Shown in pieces: positions 15,000-23,034 of a stretch of 23,082 bases of DNA. The translations under genes and the position numbers were made by a program. Numbering within the stretch: the first letter of the stretch is position 1; each line of letters begins with the position of its first letter. The DNA is taken from the NCBI GenBank assembly GCA_023433225.1, contig JAEZDQ010000004.1:1-23082 (forward strand), read 5' to 3'. The stretch is from Bacteroidota bacterium (lineage in GTDB: Bacteria > Bacteroidota > Bacteroidia > Flavobacteriales > Weeksellaceae). Below the pieces are notes generated by a model that worked only from the letters and a program-made list of their open reading frames with translations, was not told the DNA's origin and ran no database searches.

Positions 15000-16043
15000 A
15001 TGGAAATCCTCTTTTATCTACTCAGTTTAATCCTGACTTTTCTTAATTTCATTCCTTTTCTTCCATCGCCCAAATGGTATGTCCGGGTGTGGGATTATCC
15101 GCGGTTCCAAATGCTGGGAATCGGTTTGGTAATCGCTTTGACCGCCTCTTTCACATTGGATTTCAACCGTTGGGAAAACATTGTCTGTTTGGTTTTATTG
15201 GGCCTCAATTTTCTTTATTTAGGTTGGATCGTTTATCCCTATACTTTTCTTTCATCAAAAATGGTGGTGGATGCCAATAAAAAAGCCGGAACAGAAAAGA
15301 TTAAGTTAATGACCGTAAATGTTTACCAACACAATCAGGCTTTTGGGGAAACACTGGATTTGATTCAAAAAACAAATCCGGACGTGGTTTTTATTTTGGA
15401 AACCGATGAAAACTGGAAAAATGCGGTTCAAAATTTAAAAAAGGAATATGAATATTTTATAGAAATCCCGAAGGAAAATACATACGGAATGTTGTTTTAT
15501 TCCAAAATCCCCATCAAAAACCAAGAAATCCATTATTTAATCGACGATGAAATCCCATCCATCATCGTTGACCTCCAATTTGGAAAACACCTGATGCGCT
15601 TATATGGCGTCCACCCTACACCGCCCGTTCCGCAGGAAAATACGGAAAGCACCGAACGCGATGCGGAAATTTTGATCATGGGCAAAAAATCAAAGGAATT
15701 CCAAGGGCCGTCCATTGTTTTCGGGGATTTAAACGATGTCGCTTGGAGCCATACAACAAGGTTATTTCTGAGGATTAGCGGAATGCTCGATCCGCGTATT
15801 GGACGCGGTATGTACAATACATTTCATACAAAATACCCGTTTTTCAGATGGCCTTTGGATCATTTTTTTGTGAGCAGCCACTTTCGTCTGCATCATTTAA
15901 AAGTAGAAAACGGAGTCGGTTCAGACCACTTCCCCATCAGCATCGAACTTTCCATTCACCCAAAAGACGAGGAAAAGGAATTAGAAACCAAGCCCGACGA
16001 CAAAGAAGAGGCGCAAGCAATCATTGAAGAAGCGAAAGCCTAA
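15000..16043 (+). CDS. Membrane-anchored endonuclease/exonuclease/phosphatase-fold protein
   Basis: This 347-residue protein has three N-terminal hydrophobic segments (about 1-20, 38-53 and 60-80) followed by an EEP hydrolase domain (about 100-318). Metal and catalytic residues expected for the fold are visible: Asn107 (TVNVYQHN), Glu134 (ETDENW), His205 (YGVHPTPP), Asp243 and Asn245 (FGDLNDV), Asp287-His288 (PLDHFF) and Asp309-His310 (GSDHFP). The fold hydrolyses phosphodiesters or phosphomonoesters, and the actual substrate (nucleic acid, lipid or sugar phosphate) cannot be told. A charged tail of about 25 residues ends the protein. It converges with rsmD and overlaps it by four bases. Confidence 0.9.
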   Translation: MEILFYLLSLILTFLNFIPFLPSPKWYVRVWDYPRFQMLGIGLVIALTASFTLDFNRWENIVCLVLLGLNFLYLGWIVYPYTFLSSKMVVDANKKAGTEKIKLMTVNVYQHNQAFGETLDLIQKTNPDVVFILETDENWKNAVQNLKKEYEYFIEIPKENTYGMLFYSKIPIKNQEIHYLIDDEIPSIIVDLQFGKHLMRLYGVHPTPPVPQENTESTERDAEILIMGKKSKEFQGPSIVFGDLNDVAWSHTTRLFLRISGMLDPRIGRGMYNTFHTKYPFFRWPLDHFFVSSHFRLHHLKVENGVGSDHFPISIELSIHPKDEEKELETKPDDKEEAQAIIEEAKA

Positions 16044-16591
16044 GCATTCCATTCAAAAAAGGAAAATCGGACATTGCCGTAATTCCGGGTTTGTACAAAT
16101 CCGGGCTCTGAATCGAATTGAAAACGGGATGAATGCTCCACGATTAACTCACCATCTTCAGCAAGCCATTGGTTATCCTTTACCAAATGGATTAATTTCA
16201 AATAATCCTCTTGGCTAAAAGTAAATGGTGGATCGGCAAAAACCACATCGAATTGCCCTTGGTTATTTCTTTTCAGAAACTGAAAAACATCATTTCTGAG
16301 AACGGAAATTTTATCTTCTACTTTTAAATCCTTGGTCACTTCGGACAGGAATTTCACGCAACCCGAATCCTGGTCGACAGCAACCATTTTTTCACATCCA
16401 CGCGAAGCAAATTCCAAAGTAATGCTGCCGATTCCGAAAAACAAATCCAAAACCGAAATTTCGTCAAAATAATACCGGTTATTCAATAAATTGAACAAGG
16501 CTTCCTTGGCGAAATCGGTTGTAGGCCGAACCGGAAGATTGGGCGGGGCATTTATCTTTTTTCCTCTGAAATTTCCTGAGATGATGCGCAT
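16040..16591 (-). CDS. rsmD: 16S rRNA (guanine(966)-N(2))-methyltransferase RsmD
   Basis: This 183-residue enzyme methylates G966 of 16S rRNA using S-adenosylmethionine. It starts with the family N-terminus MRIISGNFRGKKI, has RPTTDFAKEALFN at 22-34, the cofactor-binding loop LDLFFGIGS near 48-56 and the N-methylating catalytic motif DPPF at 120-123. Length is typical. The cofactor loop reads DLFFGIGS where many homologues have DLFAGSGA-type sequences, a common variant in this phylum. Its start lies inside the end of the DUF3822 gene, a 40-base overlap, so the two form an operon. Confidence 0.96.
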   Translation of the reverse strand: MRIISGNFRGKKINAPPNLPVRPTTDFAKEALFNLLNNRYYFDEISVLDLFFGIGSITLEFASRGCEKMVAVDQDSGCVKFLSEVTKDLKVEDKISVLRNDVFQFLKRNNQGQFDVVFADPPFTFSQEDYLKLIHLVKDNQWLAEDGELIVEHSSRFQFDSEPGFVQTRNYGNVRFSFFEWNA

Positions 16592-17340
16592 TGGCTGAGA
16601 TTATGGAGTGTGTAATTTTCAAGAATTTCCTCGTCTTTAATCGCCGGAGCGATGAAACGAATGTATTTTTTGAGCAATTGGTAAACATTTGAACCGGGCA
16701 ATAATTGGCCGTAACATTTCAATTCAATCTTATTGGCATCCAAACCAAGTTGTTCCAAAACAAAAAGGCCATAAAACAAAATATCCTCATCCGATTTTAC
16801 TTCAAATAAATTGTAAAAAAGAATCCTGTTTTCCTGATTTACAACTACTTCCAAATAGTTTTGGCAAAGGTTCAGGTGCAATTCCGGTTGTTTGGAAAAC
16901 TTAATTGAATCCATAAAGACCTGCCCGGAATGATGGATACTAACCGATGGATAGAATTCTTTCAATTTATCGAGCAAAGTTTGGCTGATACCATATACAA
17001 ACGTATTCCCAAAACGGGTTGGGCTTGTCAAAATCGCATTGTTTTCAAATTCCGCTTCACTCAAATTCAATAAGGTTTCGTGGGAAATATTCAAGTATGA
17101 GTCCGGAACCAAATTGAAAAAAGTTGAAACAAAACCTGTGGAAACCGCCCGGTAATTCCTTCTCAACTTCAGATTCACTTCTAATTCCTTTACCACTTCA
17201 GCTTCCCAGCGGTTCGAATGTGTAACTTTAAATTTCGAAACTTTTCCCTGCTTTCCGTTTTCGTCCCGTACGCAATAAGAAAATCCTTCCCCGTCAAAAA
17301 GGAGGGACAAAGCATTTGCGGTATTTGAAAAATGATCCAA
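16552..17340 (-). CDS. DUF3822 family protein
   Basis: This 262-residue soluble protein resembles DUF3822, a Bacteroidota family of unknown function usually encoded next to rsmD. The N-terminal half (FSNTANALSLLFDGEGFSYC) and the central region (RNYRAVSTGFVSTFFNLVP) suggest the fold of the actin-like ATPase/PilM group, but no nucleotide motif is evident. The start is a TTG at 17340. The frame remains open further upstream but without any ATG, and a TATCTTTA promoter-like box (17365-17372, minus) leaves room only for this start. It overlaps rsmD by 40 bases. Confidence 0.8.
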   Translation of the reverse strand: MDHFSNTANALSLLFDGEGFSYCVRDENGKQGKVSKFKVTHSNRWEAEVVKELEVNLKLRRNYRAVSTGFVSTFFNLVPDSYLNISHETLLNLSEAEFENNAILTSPTRFGNTFVYGISQTLLDKLKEFYPSVSIHHSGQVFMDSIKFSKQPELHLNLCQNYLEVVVNQENRILFYNLFEVKSDEDILFYGLFVLEQLGLDANKIELKCYGQLLPGSNVYQLLKKYIRFIAPAIKDEEILENYTLHNLSQCASSQEISEEKR

Positions 17341-17415
17341 AAGAAGTCGATTAATTTGAATTTGTAAAGATAAAAGTTTCTGATTGAATACTAAATAATT
17401 TAAATTTTCCAGATA

Positions 17416-17470
17416 AATTGTAATTGAATTTTACAAAATACTCATTTTTAAATAATTGAAAATTACAATT
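17416..17470. repeat. Spaced 10-base inverted repeat between divergent genes
   Basis: AATTGTAATT (17416-17425) and AATTACAATT (17461-17470) are perfect inverted copies 35 bases apart in the 207-base AT-rich gap between the DUF3822 and DUF4349 genes. The gap contains no gene that I can see. The repeat may be a regulator-binding pair or a chance product of AT-rich sequence. Confidence 0.3.
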
Positions 17471-17547
17471 GAGTTGCAATCATTTCACAAGGAATCGGAT
17501 TTTTAAAAGATGAGATTTGAATTGAACAAATCAAAAAATATAATCAT

Positions 17548-18474
17548 ATGAAAAAATCAAAAATCATCCTTGTCGTTTTTTCCTTATTAATCCTTTTCGG
17601 ATGTGAACAGTATTCCGGCTATGAAACCAGCGAATATGCAACCGAGAACGAAGGCGAACCGCTCTTGGATTCGGCAATTTTAAATTCTGAAATCCCGCTC
17701 AGTTCTACCGCCGCGACTTATCAAGACCCTGAACGGCAATTCGTTAGGACTGCGGACTTGTCTATGGAAGTGGAAAATGTTTATCAATCCACCACCCGAA
17801 TTGAAAAGAAAGTTGCTGAATCGGGTGGATTCGTGACAGAAAGTCAGTTGTACAGCCGGGTGCTTTCAAAAGAAGTTTTTGAAATGGATGCCGACAGTGC
17901 CCGAGAAGTGAAAAAATATTTCGTTCAAAATACGATGACCGTTCGGATTCCGCAGCAGGAACTGGGGAATTTCTTGCATTCCTTGGGAGATGAAATGAAA
18001 TTTCTTCATCACCGAAATATTTCTGCGGAAGATGTAAGCCTGAACTTTGTAATGGCTGAATTGGAAAAAAACCGATTGGATAAAACCTCGGAAAAATTAG
18101 GAGAAATCAACAAAGAATCCGGTAAAATTCCCGATAAACAAAACGTTGTGAGTTCTTTGGATGAAAAGCATTCTGAAATCAATTTCCAAAAAATTTCAAC
18201 CCTCAAATTAAAAGATGAGGTTGCTTTCAGCACGGTGACTTTGCTTTTGAACGAAAAAGAAAAAATTGCCGAGACCGTCGTTGCCAATCTTAAAAATCAT
18301 GACAGTCATTATCGCCCGGGATTTTGGTACAGTGCCGGGAAATCCGTTGAGAAAGGATTTTATTTCTTCCAGTCTGTATGTCTGGTATTGCTTTATGTCT
18401 GGCCGATTTGGCTGATACTTTTAATCGTTTTTTTCGGAATTAAATTCTATCGCAAAAAAGCAGGCCTATCCTGA
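17548..18474 (+). CDS. DUF4349 domain-containing lipoprotein
   Basis: This 308-residue protein starts with a lipoprotein signal (MKKSKIILVVFSLLILFGC, Cys19). An acidic linker follows, then the DUF4349 domain from about residue 68 (RQFVRTADLSMEVENVYQST, then SGGFVTESQLYS and NTMTVRIPQQEL). A helical, coiled-coil-prone region about 170-235 and a C-terminal membrane helix near 273-304 with a basic end (FYRKK) complete it. It is anchored to the envelope at both ends, which suggests the inner membrane. DUF4349 function is unknown. It stands alone, divergent from the DUF3822 gene. Confidence 0.88.
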   Translation: MKKSKIILVVFSLLILFGCEQYSGYETSEYATENEGEPLLDSAILNSEIPLSSTAATYQDPERQFVRTADLSMEVENVYQSTTRIEKKVAESGGFVTESQLYSRVLSKEVFEMDADSAREVKKYFVQNTMTVRIPQQELGNFLHSLGDEMKFLHHRNISAEDVSLNFVMAELEKNRLDKTSEKLGEINKESGKIPDKQNVVSSLDEKHSEINFQKISTLKLKDEVAFSTVTLLLNEKEKIAETVVANLKNHDSHYRPGFWYSAGKSVEKGFYFFQSVCLVLLYVWPIWLILLIVFFGIKFYRKKAGLS

Positions 18475-18502
18475 TTGGTCCAAACCATTATTAAATCTTT
18501 GA

Positions 18503-18533
18503 AATCCCCGATAGTTTTATATTTTCGGGGATT
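18503..18533 (+). terminator. Hairpin after the DUF4349 gene, likely terminator
   Basis: AATCCCCGA (18503-18511) pairs with TCGGGGATT (18525-18533) around a 13-base loop. The stem is strong, but the following sequence (GTTATAT) is only weakly T-rich. It lies 28 bases past the stop codon and its 3' arm overlaps the next promoter. Confidence 0.55.
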
Positions 18534-18560
18534 GTTATATGGTAGAAATTTGTAATTTTG
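18532..18560 (+). promoter_or_regulatory. Promoter of the kdsB-kdnB operon
   Basis: TTG (18532-18534), an 18-base spacer and TAATTTTG (18553-18560) fit the TTG-N17-23-TAnnTTTG pattern. The box lies 22 bases before the TTG start codon of kdsB. Confidence 0.65.
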
Positions 18561-18582
18561 AAAAAAACGTTAAGATACTAAT

Positions 18583-19341
18583 TTGAGAACCATTGCCGTC
18601 ATCCCTGCACGCTATGCATCTACCCGTTTTCCTGCAAAACTCATGGCAGATTTAGGTAAGAAATCCGTGATCCGGACCACGTATGAAAATACAGTCAAAA
18701 CCAATTTGTTCGACGATGTTTTTGTGGCTACCGATTCGGAAATCATTTATAACGAGATATCCAATCACGGTGGCAAAGCCATGATGAGCAAATCGACCCA
18801 TGAAACCGGAAGCGACCGGATTGCAGAAGCCGTTCGGGAAATAGATTGTGATATTGTTCTCAATGTACAGGGTGATGAGCCTTTTGTGCAAAAAGACGCA
18901 TTGGATAAACTGATTCAGGTTTACCGAAATGATTTCAATAAAGAAATTTCACTGGCAACGCTGGCGCAGGAAATCTTCGATGAAGACGAAATCAATAATC
19001 CCAACAGTGTAAAAGCGATTTGGGACAAGGATAATTTTGCGCTTTACTTTTCCCGGAGTCCCATTCCATATCCGAGGGAGACGAACTTCCGGGCGAGGTA
19101 TTTTCAGCACATCGGTATTTATGCTTTCAGAAAAGAAGCCTTACTGAATTTCTCAAAGCTTCCCATGCTTCAGAATGAAAAAGCGGAAAAGCTGGAACAA
19201 TTGCGTTACCTTGAATACGGTATGAAAATCAAAGTCCTTGAAACCGGATTTATGGGAATTGGAATCGATACCAAAGAAGATTTGGAAAGGGCAAACCGGT
19301 ATTTATCGGAACTCACTAAAACTAAGGGTCATGAGTTTTAA
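18583..19341 (+). CDS. kdsB: 3-deoxy-manno-octulosonate cytidylyltransferase (CMP-Kdo or CMP-Kdo8N synthetase)
   Basis: This 252-residue enzyme activates Kdo with CTP for transfer to lipid A. Visible motifs are the nucleotide-binding IPARYASTRFPAKL at 7-20, THETGSDR at 72-79 and NVQGDEPF at 94-101 with the metal-binding Asp98. Length is normal. The start is a TTG at 18583: it begins the conserved MRTIAVIPAR, a TAA lies nine bases upstream in frame, and no ATG occurs before residue 21. The KdnB-like gene overlaps its end by 11 bases. In Shewanella the KdsB homologue in such a setting prefers 8-amino-Kdo, so the true substrate here may be Kdo8N; the sequence alone cannot tell. Confidence 0.95.
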   Translation: MRTIAVIPARYASTRFPAKLMADLGKKSVIRTTYENTVKTNLFDDVFVATDSEIIYNEISNHGGKAMMSKSTHETGSDRIAEAVREIDCDIVLNVQGDEPFVQKDALDKLIQVYRNDFNKEISLATLAQEIFDEDEINNPNSVKAIWDKDNFALYFSRSPIPYPRETNFRARYFQHIGIYAFRKEALLNFSKLPMLQNEKAEKLEQLRYLEYGMKIKVLETGFMGIGIDTKEDLERANRYLSELTKTKGHEF

Positions 19342-20404
19342 AAATTTTCCTATGGTTCCCCGCGTCATTTATGGCAAGGGAAGTTCTAAACAAGTTGAGG
19401 AAATTGCGAATCCCGTCAGGAAAAACGGATATCCCATTATTTATTTCGCTGACCATTGCTTCAAAGATAAACCTCTGGTCAACCATATTCCTGTCAAAAG
19501 GAATGATAAAATCATCTTTATCGATACGACAGAAGAGCCCAAAACTACGGATGTTGATAAAATCAGGGATGCGCTCAAAGAAGAATTCGGTAAAGTTTCC
19601 GGAATTATAGGTTATGGTGGTGGAAGCGTGCTAGATATGACCAAGGCCGTTGCGCTGATGATGACCAACGAAGGTTCTTCTGCAGATTACCAGGGTTGGG
19701 ATTTAATAAAAAACGAAGGGGTTTACCATGCCGGGATTCCTACTTTAAGTGGTACCGGGGCTGAGGTTTCAAGAACCTGTGTTTTGACAGGGCCTGAAAG
19801 AAAATTAGGTTTAAATTCTGATTTTACGCCGTTTAATCAGGTGGTTCTGGACCCGCAGCTTACCGAAGGAACACCAAAAGAACAGGCATTTTTTACCGGA
19901 ATGGATTGCTATATCCATTGCATCGAGTCGCTCAATGGAACCTTTCTGAACGCGTTTAGCAAAAGCTATGGCGAAAAAGCATTGGAACTTTGTAAAAAAA
20001 TCTATTTGAAAAAAGACGAATGGGACGCGGAATCCTACGAAGACCTGATGATGGCTTCCTGGCACGGCGGCATGAGCATTGCGTATTCACAAGTAGGGGT
20101 CGCGCATGCGCTGAGCTATGGCTTGTCTTATGTGTTAGGAATTAAACATGGCGTTGGAAATTGTATCGCCTTTGACCAAATTGAAGCGTTTTATCCGGAA
20201 GGCGTTCGTGACTTCAAGAAAATGGTTGAAAAATTCGAAGTGGAAATTCCGCAGAATATTTGTGCTCAGATGAGCGAAGAAGAAATGAATAAAATGGTAC
20301 AAGTCGCTCTGAACCTCGCACCGCTTTGGGAAAATGCTTTGGGCAAAAACTGGCAAAAAATTATCACCGAAAAAAAATTAAGAGAATTGTATGAGAAAAT
20401 GTAA
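19331..20404 (+). CDS. kdnB: KdnB-like Kdo 8-oxidase, iron-containing alcohol dehydrogenase family
   Basis: This 357-residue protein is a group III metal-dependent alcohol dehydrogenase. The NAD-binding loop is GGGSVLD at 96-102. Metal ligands are Asp192 and His196 (GMDCYIHCIES), His259 (GVAHALSYG) and His273 (IKHGVGN), all present. Overall it resembles KdnB, which oxidises the C8 hydroxyl of Kdo so that the aminotransferase KdnA can make 8-amino-Kdo. Its overlap with kdsB strongly supports this. No KdnA gene is in the window. The ATG at 19331 matches the family N-terminus (MSFKNFPMVPRVIYGKGS); the longer frame upstream only reads kdsB out of frame. The next gene overlaps its end by 14 bases. 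Confidence 0.85.
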   Translation: MSFKNFPMVPRVIYGKGSSKQVEEIANPVRKNGYPIIYFADHCFKDKPLVNHIPVKRNDKIIFIDTTEEPKTTDVDKIRDALKEEFGKVSGIIGYGGGSVLDMTKAVALMMTNEGSSADYQGWDLIKNEGVYHAGIPTLSGTGAEVSRTCVLTGPERKLGLNSDFTPFNQVVLDPQLTEGTPKEQAFFTGMDCYIHCIESLNGTFLNAFSKSYGEKALELCKKIYLKKDEWDAESYEDLMMASWHGGMSIAYSQVGVAHALSYGLSYVLGIKHGVGNCIAFDQIEAFYPEGVRDFKKMVEKFEVEIPQNICAQMSEEEMNKMVQVALNLAPLWENALGKNWQKIITEKKLRELYEKM

Positions 20405-21074
20405 GTTGTGGAAGACCGCTTTAGGGTTGTTTGTATTTATTTCAATTACAGCCATTTCGGTTTCTGCTCAAACCGCCGAAAGCATCATCAACCAGCATCT
20501 CGAAAACTCGGGTGGCATTGAAAAATGGCGAAGCCTGAATTCCATTATACTCGAAGGTGAAGCGACTTTGGGCGTTGAACAATCCTATCCGATTATCATT
20601 TACCACAGAAGACCCTACGAGAAAAAGGTCGCTTTTATCATGGATGGAAAAGAAATACTGAATGAAGGTTATGACGGGAAAAACGGTTGGACTTTCAATG
20701 AAATTTCCAAAAAGAATGAAAAAATTCCCGGTTATCAACCCGATTCTTTCGATTCCGACATGATGGAATACAACAAAAAAGGCTTTGAAGCGGAATATGT
20801 CGGAAAAGATAAAGTAGAAGGGAAGGAGTGCTACAAAGTAGTTCTGACCAAACACACCAACAAAATCACCTATTGTTTTTCCGTGAAAGATTATTCCCTA
20901 TTGTCTGAGGAAACTTCTGAGGAAACCATATTGTACTTTGATTACAAAAGTTTCGGCGGTTTAGAATTCGCTACCAAATTGATAGGAAGGCCTAAAGATG
21001 GCGGTGAATATGTAATTCGTTTCAACAAGATTCAAATCAATCCAAGCATTCCGGACAGGATTTTTAAATTCTGA
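20391..21074 (+). CDS. LolA-like periplasmic protein of unknown role
   Basis: This 227-residue protein has a signal peptide (MRKCKLWKTALGLFVFISIT, cleavage after about residue 26 at VSAQ) and a single beta-rich domain. The opening pattern (AESIINQHLENSGGIEKWRS) and the alternating strands (YDGKNGWTFNE, YEFGGLEFATK-like segments) suggest the LolA/LolB half-barrel fold, which binds acyl chains or lipoproteins. It has no lipobox. It is the third gene of the kdsB-kdnB operon, with a 14-base overlap, so a role in envelope lipid or lipopolysaccharide handling is plausible but inferred only from position. It converges on the dGTPase gene with four bases between. Confidence 0.7.
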   Translation: MRKCKLWKTALGLFVFISITAISVSAQTAESIINQHLENSGGIEKWRSLNSIILEGEATLGVEQSYPIIIYHRRPYEKKVAFIMDGKEILNEGYDGKNGWTFNEISKKNEKIPGYQPDSFDSDMMEYNKKGFEAEYVGKDKVEGKECYKVVLTKHTNKITYCFSVKDYSLLSEETSEETILYFDYKSFGGLEFATKLIGRPKDGGEYVIRFNKIQINPSIPDRIFKF

Positions 21075-21078
21075 TGAA

Positions 21079-22449
21079 TTATCGCCTCATCCCGATTTCA
21101 ATTCCCTTGATTCTCCGGTAAAGTTCCGTCGCATAATTATCGGTCATTCCCGAAACGTAATCCAATACGCCCAGAATTTTCTCGTAATCGGATTTGTCCT
21201 CGTACAAAAACTGATTAGGGATTAATTTCACGGCTTTTTGTTCCGATTTACTGCGGTTTTCAGAAGATTTCAAAACCGGAGGAACAAAATGCGAAAGCAG
21301 TTCATACATCACGTTGTATCCCGCATTTTCGATTTCGACCACCGAATGATGGTTATAAATGTATTCCACCGAAAATTTTTCAATCGCATTTAAAACTTCC
21401 GACGCATCCGGATTATTTACCTGAACCAGTTCCAACAGTGGTTTTCCCAGTTGACCGTTTAGAATGATTTCAAAATGATTTTCATAAGCTTTGGCTACAT
21501 TGAGAATCAATTGTCCGATGGATTTCGCGCGGAGATAGGAAATTTTTTCATTCTTGTCCGAAATGGTTTCCAATCGTTTTCCAACCCGTTCAATTCCCGA
21601 TTTGTCGAGTGATTCAATTAAATCCAATAAAAGATTTTTACACTTATCATGGTCGATGATACCCAAACGATGCGAATCTTCCAGGTCGATGATGTTGTAA
21701 CAAATATCGTCCGCAGCTTCTACCAGCCAAACGAAAGGGTGCCTTTTGTAAATCAGAGGTTCATCGCTTTCACGGATCATTTGTGTTTCAGCGGCTATTT
21801 TTCCGAAATTTTCTTTTTCGGATTGAAAAAATCCAAACTTTTTTCGATGCAGAATTCCTTTGGTTTTGGCAACCGATTCACAAGGATATTTAGCGATGGA
21901 AACCAACGTTGCATAAGTAAGCCCCAACCCGCCTTCTGATTTGCCGGACTGTTGTTGGGTAAGGATTCTTATGGCGTTTGCATTTCCTTCAAAATGAATA
22001 AAATCCGCCCATTGCTTATCCGAAAACAAGGATTTGAAATCTTTTTCATTCTTTTCAAAATAAGAAGCAATCGCATCTTCTCCCGAATGCCCGAAAGCCG
22101 GATTCCCGATGTCGTGACAAAGACAAGCCGAGGAAATCACATTGTAGAGATTGTGCCTGTAAAATTGACGGGACTCTTTGTTTAATTTTTCTTTATAATT
22201 TCTATAGATGAACTCACCAACCAGACTTCCCAACGAGCGTCCAACCGAAGCCACTTCTAGCGAATGTGTCAATCGATTATGGACAAAGACGCTGCCCGGA
22301 AGCGGAAAAACCTGTGTCTTATTTTGTAAACGACGAAAAGCCGACGAAAAAATAATCCGGTCAAAATCGCGCTGGTATTCGGTGCGGGTGTCCTTTGTGG
22401 CATTGGTACCGAGTCGTTTCGGCGAATAGATAAGGTTCAAATCCATCAT
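21079..22449 (-). CDS. dgt: dGTPase-family HD-domain deoxynucleoside triphosphohydrolase
   Basis: This 456-residue enzyme belongs to the HD phosphohydrolases that split dNTPs into deoxynucleoside and triphosphate. The N-terminal part has YQRDFDRIIFSSAFRRLQNK followed by TQVFPL. The HD metal residues are visible as His62 (NRLTHSLEV), His112-Asp113 (CHDIGNPAFGHSG) and an Asp in VEAADDICYNI. Length is typical of the larger dgt type. The first two codons are both ATG, so the start is 22449 or 22446. It follows the 187-residue secreted-protein gene by 15 bases on the same strand. Confidence 0.94.
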   Translation of the reverse strand: MMDLNLIYSPKRLGTNATKDTRTEYQRDFDRIIFSSAFRRLQNKTQVFPLPGSVFVHNRLTHSLEVASVGRSLGSLVGEFIYRNYKEKLNKESRQFYRHNLYNVISSACLCHDIGNPAFGHSGEDAIASYFEKNEKDFKSLFSDKQWADFIHFEGNANAIRILTQQQSGKSEGGLGLTYATLVSIAKYPCESVAKTKGILHRKKFGFFQSEKENFGKIAAETQMIRESDEPLIYKRHPFVWLVEAADDICYNIIDLEDSHRLGIIDHDKCKNLLLDLIESLDKSGIERVGKRLETISDKNEKISYLRAKSIGQLILNVAKAYENHFEIILNGQLGKPLLELVQVNNPDASEVLNAIEKFSVEYIYNHHSVVEIENAGYNVMYELLSHFVPPVLKSSENRSKSEQKAVKLIPNQFLYEDKSDYEKILGVLDYVSGMTDNYATELYRRIKGIEIGMRR

Positions 22450-22464
22450 GAAACAAAGATAGTT

Positions 22465-23028
22465 TTATTGCCGAGAATACCTTATTTCTAATTCTTTGAT
22501 TCTTTGTGGCTTTTTTACCGGAAAGGAAAATGTAATTCCGCCGAAATGTGAATTAATTCCCCTGAAATCTTTGTTGGTTAAATTCCAATTGTATCCATAG
22601 ACCAGTTTGAGACCAAATAACCCAAAACCAATTTCCGGCCGAAAAACCAATGCACCGTCATCGAAATCGGTATAATAAATGGCATTCAGGCCAAAAGCTA
22701 TTCCACCGCTAAACCAAAAACCGACTTTGGGCCCAACGATAAAATCCTGTCCAATCCGGAATTCAGTCCCTATAAATTTCACAAAAGAAAGTAAGTGGTG
22801 CGAAGAATTCAGTGAAACCCCGACTTCACCATAACTGTATTTCCCTAAGTTATACCCCAGGAAGACGCCCAAGACATTGTCATATCCATAGCTTGTGATT
22901 TTAAGAGAATCATTTTTTTCGGCCACTGACAAAACTGAACTTTCAAAGTTTAGTGAATCTTTCTCTTGCCCGGAAACAATTGAAACAGAAAAAGCCAAGA
23001 CCAAGAGAATCAATAATCGTCGAAACAT
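22465..23028 (-). CDS. Secreted beta-rich protein, possible outer-membrane barrel
   Basis: This 187-residue protein has a signal peptide (MFRRLLILLVLAFSVSIVSGQ). The rest consists of short amphipathic beta-like stretches with many glycine and aromatic residues (YGEVGVSLNSSHHLL, then FIVGPKVGFWFSGGI and FRPEIGFGLFGLKLVYGYNW). This suggests a small outer-membrane beta-barrel, but no family is recognised. The C-terminal end is basic (KKPQRIKELEIRYSRQ) and does not have the usual terminal aromatic residue. It is six bases downstream of a partial gene and 15 bases upstream of dgt, so all three may be one transcript. Confidence 0.65.
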   Translation of the reverse strand: MFRRLLILLVLAFSVSIVSGQEKDSLNFESSVLSVAEKNDSLKITSYGYDNVLGVFLGYNLGKYSYGEVGVSLNSSHHLLSFVKFIGTEFRIGQDFIVGPKVGFWFSGGIAFGLNAIYYTDFDDGALVFRPEIGFGLFGLKLVYGYNWNLTNKDFRGINSHFGGITFSFPVKKPQRIKELEIRYSRQ

Positions 23029-23034
23029 TTCTTA

